A stretch of DNA of 64,000 nt from Alphaproteobacteria bacterium casp-alpha6 (lineage in GTDB: Bacteria > Pseudomonadota > Alphaproteobacteria > Rhodobacterales > Rhodobacteraceae): the NCBI GenBank assembly GCA_001510135.1, contig LFER01000020.1, positions 17,195 to 81,194 on the forward strand, read 5' to 3'. Below, piece after piece: positions 57,379 to 64,000 of this stretch. The notes under the pieces were generated by a model. That model searched no databases. It was given only the letters and a program-made list of their open reading frames with translations, and was not told where the DNA came from. A program made the position numbers and the translations under genes. How positions within the stretch are numbered: the first letter of the stretch is position 1; every line of letters starts with the position of its first letter.

Positions 57379-58769
57379 TGCAGTACATCTCTACCCGAGG
57401 AACAGCGCCCCATCTTCGTTTCGAAGACGCTATGCTCACAGGTCTGGCACGCGATGGCGGACTTTATGTCCCCCAAGACATTCCGCAGATGTCGCGGGAC
57501 CAAATAAAGGCCTTGAGAGGACTCAGCTACGAAGAAATTGCGTTTCGTGTGATGCGTCCCTTTATCGGCGACACTTTTAGCGACGAAGTGTTTTTCGACA
57601 TCATAACGGCGGCCTATAAAAATTTTGGCCATTCGGCGCGGGCCCCTTTGGTCCAGCTTGAAAACAACCATTTTCTTTTGGAGCTTTTTCACGGTCCGAC
57701 GCTTGCCTTCAAAGATTTCGCGATGCAGCTCATCGGCCAGATGTTTCAAGTCGCCCTCAAAAAGCGCAGTGAGCGCGTTACCATTGTCGGCGCGACAAGC
57801 GGGGACACAGGAAGTGCTGCGATAGAGGCTTTCGGCGGGCTGGATGCGGTGGACGTTTTTATCCTCTATCCCCATGGACGGGTGTCAGAAGTCCAAAGAC
57901 GCCAAATGACCACGCCTCAGCATGAAAACGTCCATGCCTTGGCCCTTGATGGTCACTTTGATGATTGTCAGGCACGGCTCAAGGATATGTTTAATGATTT
58001 TGAATTCCGCGATACTGTGCGTCTTGCAGGGGTCAATTCGATCAACTGGGCCCGTGTATTGGCGCAGGTTGTATATTATTTTTCCTCTGCCGTTTCGCTC
58101 GGCGCGCCCGAGCGAAGCGTAAGCTTTACAGTGCCGACGGGAAATTTCGGGGATATTTTTGCGGGTTACATCGCCAAACATATGGGACTTCCCATTGAAG
58201 ATTTGGTGATCGCGACAAACCAGAACGATATCCTTCACCGTTGTCTCAGCACGGGGGAGTATCGCATGGACAAAGTCCTGCCCTCATATAGCCCGTCAAT
58301 GGACATTCAGATCAGTTCAAACTTTGAACGCGCGCTCTTTGACGCCTATGACCGCGATGGGGCCGCGGTTGCACAGCTGATGGATGCGCTCAAAACGGAC
58401 AAAGGATTTTCGCTTTCGCAGGGAATTATTGACCGGTTGCGCCAAAATTTTTCTTCGGGCGCAGTATCGGAACAGGAAACGCTGGATTGCATTCGCGAAA
58501 CGATGCAGAACACAGGAGAAATTCTCTGCCCGCATTCTGCGATCGGTGTCCATGTGGCTGGGCAGCTGCGAAACAAAGATGTCGCAATGATCACATTGGC
58601 AACTGCCCATCCAGCCAAATTTCCTGATGCAGTCGAAAAAGCCTCGGGGACGCGCCCTGCCCTTCCTGAACGCATGTCCGACCTTTTTCAAAGAGACGAA
58701 CGTTTGAGCCAAGTCTCAAATAATTTGGACGAGATCACATCCCTTATAAAAGATCGGATCATATCGTGA
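57375..58769 (+). CDS. thrC: Threonine synthase
   Basis: PLP enzyme converting O-phosphohomoserine to threonine. 464 residues; the PLP lysine is Lys113 in GPTLAFKDFAMQ, with GATSGDTGSAAIEAF, VPTGNFGDIFAGY and the N-terminal YISTRGTAP typical of the longer bacterial/fungal class. Overlaps the SURF1 stop (ATG 57375 or 57378) and the M16 peptidase start (GTGA), so the three are translationally coupled. Confidence 0.96.
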   Translation: MMQYISTRGTAPHLRFEDAMLTGLARDGGLYVPQDIPQMSRDQIKALRGLSYEEIAFRVMRPFIGDTFSDEVFFDIITAAYKNFGHSARAPLVQLENNHFLLELFHGPTLAFKDFAMQLIGQMFQVALKKRSERVTIVGATSGDTGSAAIEAFGGLDAVDVFILYPHGRVSEVQRRQMTTPQHENVHALALDGHFDDCQARLKDMFNDFEFRDTVRLAGVNSINWARVLAQVVYYFSSAVSLGAPERSVSFTVPTGNFGDIFAGYIAKHMGLPIEDLVIATNQNDILHRCLSTGEYRMDKVLPSYSPSMDIQISSNFERALFDAYDRDGAAVAQLMDALKTDKGFSLSQGIIDRLRQNFSSGAVSEQETLDCIRETMQNTGEILCPHSAIGVHVAGQLRNKDVAMITLATAHPAKFPDAVEKASGTRPALPERMSDLFQRDERLSQVSNNLDEITSLIKDRIIS

Positions 58770-60031
58770 GCGTTAAACTTCACACGTTGTCAAACGGGTT
58801 CCAAATTGTCACTGAACATATGCCCGGCTTTCAGTCAGCATCTCTTGGAATTTGGATTAAAGCAGGCGGTCGACATGAACGCGCTGAAGAAAATGGCATC
58901 GCCCATTTTTTGGAACATATGGCGTTTAAAGGCACCAAAACACGGTCTGCTTTGCAAATTGCGGAGATGATCGAAGATGTTGGAGGCTACATCAACGCCT
59001 ACACATCGCGTGAGGTGACCGCCTACTATACCCGTGTCTTAAAGGAAGACGTCGCCCTATCAATCAATCTGCTTTTCGATATTTTACAAAATTCAATTTT
59101 TGAAGAAAAAGAAATTGAGATCGAACGCGGAGTAATATTGCAGGAAATCGGTCAATCTCTTGATACGCCTGATGATGTTATCTTTGATTGGTTGCAAGAT
59201 ATTTCCTATCCAGATCAGGCCCTTGGACGCACCATACTTGGGCCAAGTGAGCGTGTGAAGAATTTCAGCAGGGCCAACTTAATTGACTTTATAGCGCAGC
59301 ATTATCATCCAGAACGCATGATCCTTTCCGCGGCGGGAGGGATTGATCATGATGAAATAATTCGCTTGGCGGAAGCAAGTTTTGGCACCCTGCCCATGCG
59401 TGCTGCACCTGAAAACTTTGGTAAAGCAAAATTTGTTGGAGGGGAGTTTCGGAAAGAAAAATCTCTTGAACAGGCGCATGTGGCACTTGCTTTTGAAAGC
59501 CCCAGTTATCGCGACGATGATATTTATACCGCTCAGATTTATTCTGTTGCACTTGGCGGGGGGATGTCGTCGCGATTGTTTCAAGAAATTCGTGAAAAAC
59601 GTGGGCTATGCTACACGATTTTCGCCCAAGCGGGTGCTTTCAGTGATAGCGGAATGATGACGATTTATGCTGGAACCAGTGAAGCACAAGTACCTGATCT
59701 GATGGCGCTGACTTTTGATGAGCTGCGCCGCGCGGCTGAAGATATGAGTTCAAATGAATTGGAACGTGCCCGCGCCCAGATGAAAGCGGGCATGCTAATG
59801 GGACTTGAAAGTGCGTCAAACCGGGCTGAACGTTTGGCGCGGCAGGTTCAAGTTTGGGGATATGTTCCTGAGTTAGAAGAAACCGTGGCCAAAATCGAAA
59901 ACGTCACATTGGACCGTTTGCGAAGCTTTTCAGAGCACATTGCCAGCAAAGCGCCAGCCGCCCTTGCCCTTTATGGCCCAATACAAAATGCCCCCACACT
60001 AAACGAGATCCAACAAAATTCTGCTGCATGA
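58766..60031 (+). CDS. M16-family zinc peptidase (mitochondrial-processing-peptidase-like)
   Basis: 421 residues; the inverted zinc motif HFLEH (His47, Glu50, His51) and a downstream glutamate region IEIERGVILQEIGQS are intact, so this is the catalytic type. ALGGGMSSRLFQEIREKRGLCY is the usual second-half signature. Relatives are close to mitochondrial processing peptidase beta; the bacterial substrate is unknown. The start is GTG, overlapping thrC. Confidence 0.92.
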   Translation: MSVKLHTLSNGFQIVTEHMPGFQSASLGIWIKAGGRHERAEENGIAHFLEHMAFKGTKTRSALQIAEMIEDVGGYINAYTSREVTAYYTRVLKEDVALSINLLFDILQNSIFEEKEIEIERGVILQEIGQSLDTPDDVIFDWLQDISYPDQALGRTILGPSERVKNFSRANLIDFIAQHYHPERMILSAAGGIDHDEIIRLAEASFGTLPMRAAPENFGKAKFVGGEFRKEKSLEQAHVALAFESPSYRDDDIYTAQIYSVALGGGMSSRLFQEIREKRGLCYTIFAQAGAFSDSGMMTIYAGTSEAQVPDLMALTFDELRRAAEDMSSNELERARAQMKAGMLMGLESASNRAERLARQVQVWGYVPELEETVAKIENVTLDRLRSFSEHIASKAPAALALYGPIQNAPTLNEIQQNSAA

Positions 60032-60618
60032 TGTTCTTTTTCAACCGAAAAGTTCAAATCGAAACAGGGCGACTGTTTCTGCGTCCTCCAGCAAAACGCG
60101 ATTTTCATGAGTGGGCCAAACTCAGATATGAAAGCCGCGCGTTTCTAAAGCCTTGGGACCCAACATGGGCGCGTGATCACCTCACGCGGCAGTCTTTTGC
60201 AAGACGCGTAGACTGGGCACAAAAGGCCATCAACGATGACGCCGCCTATCCGATGTTTTTGTTTCAAAAATCCGACGGTTTGCTCTTGGGTGCGATCACC
60301 CTTGATAATGTTCGCCGTGGGCCGTCTCAGGTCGGAACCATCGGATATTGGATGGGAGAGAAATTCGCAAGACAAGGATTTATGCAAGAGGCGCTGCTTG
60401 GTATGGTACGTTTTGCCTTCGAACAGGTGAATATCAGTCGCCTCGAAAGCGCCTGCCTGCCGGAAAATGTGGCCTCGCGCGGAGTGCTTGAAAAATGCGG
60501 TTTCAAATACGAAGGCGTGGCGCAAGCTTATATTCAGATCAACGGGCGCTGGCGCACCCATGTTCTTTATGCACAGCTTAGAAATGACAGACGAGGCAAG
60601 ACGGACATCGGTTCTTAG
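60028..60618 (+). CDS. GNAT acetyltransferase (RimJ-like)
   Basis: A 196-residue GCN5-type N-acetyltransferase: acceptor-side LFLRPPAKRDFHEW, acetyl-CoA region GYWMGEKFARQGFMQEAL and RLESACLPENVASRGVLEKCGF. This matches RimJ/RimL (ribosomal-protein N-terminal acetylation) and many GNATs of unknown target. ATG overlaps the M16 stop (ATGATG; 60028 or 60031). Confidence 0.88.
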   Translation: MMFFFNRKVQIETGRLFLRPPAKRDFHEWAKLRYESRAFLKPWDPTWARDHLTRQSFARRVDWAQKAINDDAAYPMFLFQKSDGLLLGAITLDNVRRGPSQVGTIGYWMGEKFARQGFMQEALLGMVRFAFEQVNISRLESACLPENVASRGVLEKCGFKYEGVAQAYIQINGRWRTHVLYAQLRNDRRGKTDIGS

Positions 60619-60672
60619 TGGACGACGCCCCCTTCCATGCTACAATTCCAAATATGATCAATTGGTGCCCCT

Positions 60673-62088
60673 ATGACACTTAATCCCGCTGACGATCGGT
60701 TTATTGCGCATCTGTGTCAGACCCTGCCAGAGCGCCTCTTTAGTGCTGCATCCCAAAAATACCTCGAAGAACCGAGAGGTCGATGGGCCGGACAAAATGC
60801 ATGGCTCGCGCGCCCTGAAACCACCAAAGAGGTGAGCCTTTTGGTAAAAGCCGCCAGCGCCGCCCATGTGCCAATTCTGCCTTATGGCGGGGGGACTGGG
60901 CTTGTCGGTGGGCAAATAATGCCAGACGGCGCGAGCCCTTTAATTCTGTCTCTGGAACGGATGAACAAAATTCGCGATGTCTATGCCTCCGAAAACGTAT
61001 TGATCGCAGAGGCTGGCGCGATTTTGTCTGATATCCAAATGGCGGCGGCAAGTGTGGATCGGCTGTTTCCGCTTTCACTTGCATCAGAGGGAACCGCACA
61101 AATCGGCGGGAATTTAGCCACAAATGCGGGGGGTATAAACGTACTGCGCTACGGCAATGCACGCGATTTATGTATTGGTCTGGAGGCTGTACTGCCCGAT
61201 GGGACAATCTGGAATGGGCTGAGCAGATTGCGTAAAGACAATACCGGCTATGACCTGCGCAATCTTTTAATTGGCTCTGAGGGCACACTGGGGATCATCA
61301 CCGCTGCTGCTCTCAAACTTTTTTCGCGCCCTGAGAAAATAACCACGGCGTTTCTAAAAGTCTCTTCTCCACGTGCAGCGCTTGAACTCCTGTCTATGCT
61401 ACGTGATCATGTCGGCGAAACAATCAGCGCCTTTGAACTGATCCACAAACAGGGGTTTTCGTTTTTGCGTGAGACGCTTCCAGATGTCCGTCTGCCCTTC
61501 GATCATCCATCTGAGTGGATGGTCCTTCTGGAACTGGGAGAGAGCCGGAATTCAGGGGGCGAGGACGCTCTGGAAAATTTGTTGACCGTCGGTCTAGAAA
61601 AAGAATTGCTGATCGACGGCGTCATCGCCCAGTCAGAGACACAACGTCAGGAGTTTTGGGCCGTGCGGGAATATATCCCCGAGGCCAACCGCCTCATCGG
61701 GTCTGTGTCCAGTCACGATATTTCATTACCTCTCTCACAGGTGGCCGAATTCATTGACCGTGCCAACACGATGATAGCGAAACGCGGGGCGTTCAGGATC
61801 AATTGTTTTGGCCACTTGGGAGATGGTAATTTACATTACAACGTCTTTCCAATCACAGGTAAAACCGTGCAAGACCATCTCCAAGAACGTGACGCCATAA
61901 AGAGTGATGTGCATGATCTTGTACATACACTGCATGGTTCTGTCAGCGCGGAACATGGGGTCGGACGTTTAAAAGTTGCCGATCTTGAGCGATATGGTGA
62001 TCCGACGAAACTTGCAATTATGCGCTCTATTAAAGAAGCGCTGGATCCAAACGGGATCATGAACCCGGGTGCCGTACTTAAAGCATAG
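60673..62088 (+). CDS. FAD-linked oxidase (D-lactate/D-2-hydroxyglutarate dehydrogenase type)
   Basis: 471 residues with a PCMH FAD-binding domain (PYGGGTGLVGGQ near 74-85, GGNLATNAGGINVLRYG, GSEGTLGIITAA) and the FAD-oxidase C domain with metal/substrate residues in CFGHLGDGNLHYN and SAEHGVGRLK. It oxidises a D-2-hydroxyacid, probably feeding electrons to quinone or ETF; D-2-hydroxyglutarate and D-lactate are the best guesses. Last core gene before the recombinase cassette. Confidence 0.9.
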   Translation: MTLNPADDRFIAHLCQTLPERLFSAASQKYLEEPRGRWAGQNAWLARPETTKEVSLLVKAASAAHVPILPYGGGTGLVGGQIMPDGASPLILSLERMNKIRDVYASENVLIAEAGAILSDIQMAAASVDRLFPLSLASEGTAQIGGNLATNAGGINVLRYGNARDLCIGLEAVLPDGTIWNGLSRLRKDNTGYDLRNLLIGSEGTLGIITAAALKLFSRPEKITTAFLKVSSPRAALELLSMLRDHVGETISAFELIHKQGFSFLRETLPDVRLPFDHPSEWMVLLELGESRNSGGEDALENLLTVGLEKELLIDGVIAQSETQRQEFWAVREYIPEANRLIGSVSSHDISLPLSQVAEFIDRANTMIAKRGAFRINCFGHLGDGNLHYNVFPITGKTVQDHLQERDAIKSDVHDLVHTLHGSVSAEHGVGRLKVADLERYGDPTKLAIMRSIKEALDPNGIMNPGAVLKA

Positions 62089-62288
62089 AGCCCCCTGAGT
62101 TCGTTTTGCCTCTTTGCGTAAAAACGTTTCACAGGACTTGTTCGACTTAATTTTTCTTAAAAATCAAATTCCGATGGGACCGAAACGGATAGGAGCAGCG
62201 CGTACAAATGTGAAGCCCCGAACAGGTCGAGCTAAAACCTATTGAAGCCGGTTGGTTAACGCAGCGATTTTCATCAGATCAAATGAGG

Positions 62289-62330
62289 TGGAGCGGGTAG
62301 CGGGAGTTTCATGTCCTTATCCCTGCACCA
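62289..62330 (+). repeat. Direct repeat, left copy (candidate att site)
   Basis: TGGAGCGGGTAGCG plus GAGTT and TATCCCTGC-CC are shared in the same order with 63902-63942; about 34 of 42 positions agree. The left copy abuts the left arm of the inverted repeat. Its complement ends CGCTACCCGCTCCA, like the 3' end of many tRNA-Gly genes, but no tRNA fold is present. The 62089-62288 stretch before it shows nothing else recognisable. Confidence 0.65.
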
Positions 62331-62397
62331 ATCGTGTAACTACCTGATCTGTAAGCATGTTTTGTTTTGCAGGTGATGTGGAGTAGACGATATGGTA
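62330..62397 (+). repeat. Perfect 68-bp inverted repeat, left arm, with RBS and start codon
   Basis: Identical to the complement of 63820-63887 over 68 bp. It contains GGAG (62380-62383), ATG at 62392 and the second codon GTA; the two sequences diverge straight after. It therefore supplies leader and start for the small membrane protein. Confidence 0.9.
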
Positions 62398-62685
62398 TAT
62401 TATTTTGTATTTGTAACTCTATTTTTGTTGATCACTTTAATTATCATAAAGCGATGCGATAAAACACCACAGCATATAGTCGATACAGGTGATGAAGTTG
62501 ATGCACTTCAAGCGACTATTACCAAAGAGAATTCAAGTTTAGGTGAACTGCAAATGGCCTATTGCCTTGCGCATTTATACTCAATCCGCATGGCAATTAT
62601 AAGTATTGATCGCAAATTAACAGTACTTGGTTTAGCCATTACTGCTGCCATTCTAATTCATCCAATGCTGAATAATTTAGTTTGA
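62392..62685 (+). CDS. Small two-helix membrane protein of the recombinase cassette
   Basis: 97 residues: an N-terminal membrane helix (YYFVFVTLFLLITLIII, about 3-19), a polar middle with an acidic DTGDEVDAL segment, and a second helix (LTVLGLAITAAILIHPML, about 76-93). AT-rich codon use unlike the neighbouring core genes. No family recognised. It converges on the integrase, and their 3' ends overlap by 9 bp. RBS and first two codons are shared with the integrase through the inverted repeat. Confidence 0.6.
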   Translation: MVYYFVFVTLFLLITLIIIKRCDKTPQHIVDTGDEVDALQATITKENSSLGELQMAYCLAHLYSIRMAIISIDRKLTVLGLAITAAILIHPMLNNLV

Positions 62686-63825
62686 GGCGTCAATGGAACG
62701 CATTTGCTGGGTCAACAAGAGCAAATTAAATCCGTCCCCATACCCTTCGCCTACTGACTGATTAGACCACCCACCAAGCTGATCAATTACCTCCGACTGC
62801 ACACCTGCATTACGTAACCTGTCACGGAAACTGTGCCTGAAAGAATGAATAACTGCATCAGGCGCATATTGCTTCAACCACTTGTTTAACGCTGCAGAGC
62901 TTGAGTTGCCCTTACATTCATGTTCATTTGCATAGCTTGGGAATAAAAACTGGGTAGTGCTTTGACGATGCATAACTTTTATTGCCTCAAGTGAAGCACC
63001 TACTAGTGGTATAAGTCGTTTACTGCCAGCAGTCTTTAAACGCCTCCATGGGTGAGGTTTCAGGCTGATATGTGGGCACTCATGTTTCAGCTTAACATCA
63101 TCCCAGACGAGCCCCAGAGCCTCTGATAAACGCATCCCTGTGTCGGAGATAAGTGCAATTAGTAAACGTCTTTCATCTGCTATTTCCGGACATACTTTCT
63201 GAATACGTTTTATGTCTTCTGGTGATATGACTGCCCTCTTCGGCCTCTCATCACTGGGTAAGTAAGTATTGGCAAATGCATTAGAACAACCCACGCCCTT
63301 TTCTTGGATAGTTAGATTGAAAACTGCTCGGATGGTGGAGAATATTCGTTTGATTGATGAAGTGGATAGATCACGACCAATTAACCAATCTCTGAACTTT
63401 GCTGCATCTGAGCTGGCATACGTATCTATGGGTCTGTCACTTAAGCACTCAATCACATATCCAACATTACGTTCAGCAACCGTGAAAAACAATTTGCCCT
63501 TATCAGCACCCTTCAATGCACAATACTTCGTTAAAGCATCAGACAGTTTTTGAGCAGATGACATGAAGGCTTCTATTGGTTGTTGCATTGTTAGTTTATC
63601 TGAGGCTGGCACATCCATAGTGGCAACACGCATCTGCAACCAAAAGTCATCCAGTTTAGCAGCCATTGAACGACTTGCTTTAATTGCCGATTCACGATTA
63701 CGAGTTTTCAAACAGATTACAATTCTGGGGGTTTCATAATGCCTTTGAAGATCATTCGGCACATGTCTGGTGAAGTAAAATACTCCACCTTTACACATCA
63801 AATAGTGAGCACTTTTGTCTACCAT
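62677..63825 (-). CDS. Tyrosine recombinase/integrase (DUF6538 N-terminus)
   Basis: A 382-residue site-specific recombinase. The N-terminal GGVFYFTRHVPNDLQRHY resembles DUF6538 of Rhodobacterales island integrases. Catalytic residues are visible: Arg232 (TGMRLSEAL), HSFR box (His327, Arg330), GGW (Trp353) and nucleophile Tyr362 (GEGYGDG). All are intact, so it is likely active. Lower GC than the neighbours suggests acquisition. ATG 63825 lies in the right arm of the 68-bp inverted repeat. Confidence 0.92.
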   Translation of the reverse strand: MVDKSAHYLMCKGGVFYFTRHVPNDLQRHYETPRIVICLKTRNRESAIKASRSMAAKLDDFWLQMRVATMDVPASDKLTMQQPIEAFMSSAQKLSDALTKYCALKGADKGKLFFTVAERNVGYVIECLSDRPIDTYASSDAAKFRDWLIGRDLSTSSIKRIFSTIRAVFNLTIQEKGVGCSNAFANTYLPSDERPKRAVISPEDIKRIQKVCPEIADERRLLIALISDTGMRLSEALGLVWDDVKLKHECPHISLKPHPWRRLKTAGSKRLIPLVGASLEAIKVMHRQSTTQFLFPSYANEHECKGNSSSAALNKWLKQYAPDAVIHSFRHSFRDRLRNAGVQSEVIDQLGGWSNQSVGEGYGDGFNLLLLTQQMRSIDASN

Positions 63826-63887
63826 ATCGTCTACTCCACATCACCTGCAAAACAAAACATGCTTACAGATCAGGTAGTTACACGATT
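63820..63887 (-). repeat. Perfect 68-bp inverted repeat, right arm, with RBS and start codon
   Basis: Exact complement of the left arm at 62330-62397. On the minus strand it ends ...GGAGTAGACGAT-ATGGTA and supplies leader, ribosome-binding site and the first two codons (Met-Val) of the integrase. Confidence 0.9.
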
Positions 63888-63901
63888 ATAGGGTAAATCA
63901 T

Positions 63902-63942
63902 TGGAGCGGGTAGCGTGAGTTGTGTTCTCTATCCCTGCGCCG
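63902..63942 (+). repeat. Direct repeat, right copy (candidate att site)
   Basis: Partner of 62289-62330 in the same orientation. Similarity may run on past the core (CGT-TAAC--C-TGAT follows both copies), so a diverged second leader may begin here and continue beyond the window. No gene start is visible in 63888-64000. Confidence 0.6.
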
Positions 63943-64000
63943 AATAACGTCTAACACTCTGATATCATTGATAGCAGTAGTCCCGAGTTCATAGCAATAA

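Noticed and set aside
62289..62330. A tRNA gene at the direct repeats
   Set aside because: Only the last 14-19 nt resemble a tRNA 3' end; no T-arm, anticodon arm or 5' acceptor strand can be formed at either copy.

Overview
The window is ordinary chromosomal DNA of a marine Rhodobacteraceae-type alphaproteobacterium (Roseobacter group). The evidence is the gene set and its linkage: an ethylmalonyl-CoA-pathway type methylsuccinyl-CoA dehydrogenase, the DUF1013 regulator TrcR, a DUF4175/TIGR02302 giant membrane protein, a TldD-(divergent)-ctaC-ctaB-ctaG-ctaE oxidase assembly operon, the Lhr/PdeM pair, and split MnmC halves. Gene density is high, with many 1-13 bp start/stop overlaps, and GC looks moderate. 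I see no tRNA, rRNA or CRISPR array.

Layout. 0-14 kb: lepA (3' tip cut by the window edge), a small secreted protein, an alpha/beta hydrolase, dapA, a soluble lytic transglycosylase, an EamA exporter, divergent mnmD and the MnmC-like FAD oxidase, two lipoproteins, a TrmO-like protein, mcd, a TauE/SafE permease and a frameshifted RNase T2. 14-21 kb: trcR, recR, ebfC, an unannotated structured RNA candidate with its own promoter and terminator, an acyl-CoA synthetase, truB, DUF1643, an RTX-repeat protein, rpsO, and a fosX gene broken by an in-frame TGA. 21-28 kb: DUF4175 (apparent 5' frameshift), lysA, an aminotransferase, a 34-residue LptM-like lipoprotein and argH. 28-34 kb: a wzz remnant, then a four-gene operon for a sugar acid (SDR, IlvD-type dehydratase, FAH-fold hydrolase, 2-hydroxyacid dehydrogenase) with a divergent beta-hydroxyacid dehydrogenase. 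34-39 kb: an orphan small protein behind a textbook sigma-54 promoter, a zinc-ribbon protein, ftsE-ftsX-acyltransferase-PPOX. 39-53 kb: fhs, folD, pdeM, lhr, a Flp-pilin-like micro-gene, scoB/scoA, topA, dprA, tldD. 53-62 kb: cytochrome c oxidase subunits II and III with haem and copper assembly factors, SURF1, thrC, an M16 peptidase, GNAT and an FAD-linked oxidase.

62.3-64 kb is the accessory part and the most unusual structure in the window. A tyrosine recombinase and a small two-helix membrane protein converge on each other. Both begin inside the arms of a perfect 68-bp inverted repeat, so they share the same leader, ribosome-binding site and first two codons. Imperfect direct repeats of about 42 bp lie outside the arms. 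This looks like a self-contained, possibly invertible recombinase cassette.

Several loci show recent decay (RNase T2, fosX, DUF4175 5' end, wzz). Three of these are single-base events, so sequencing error must be excluded before reading them as biology.
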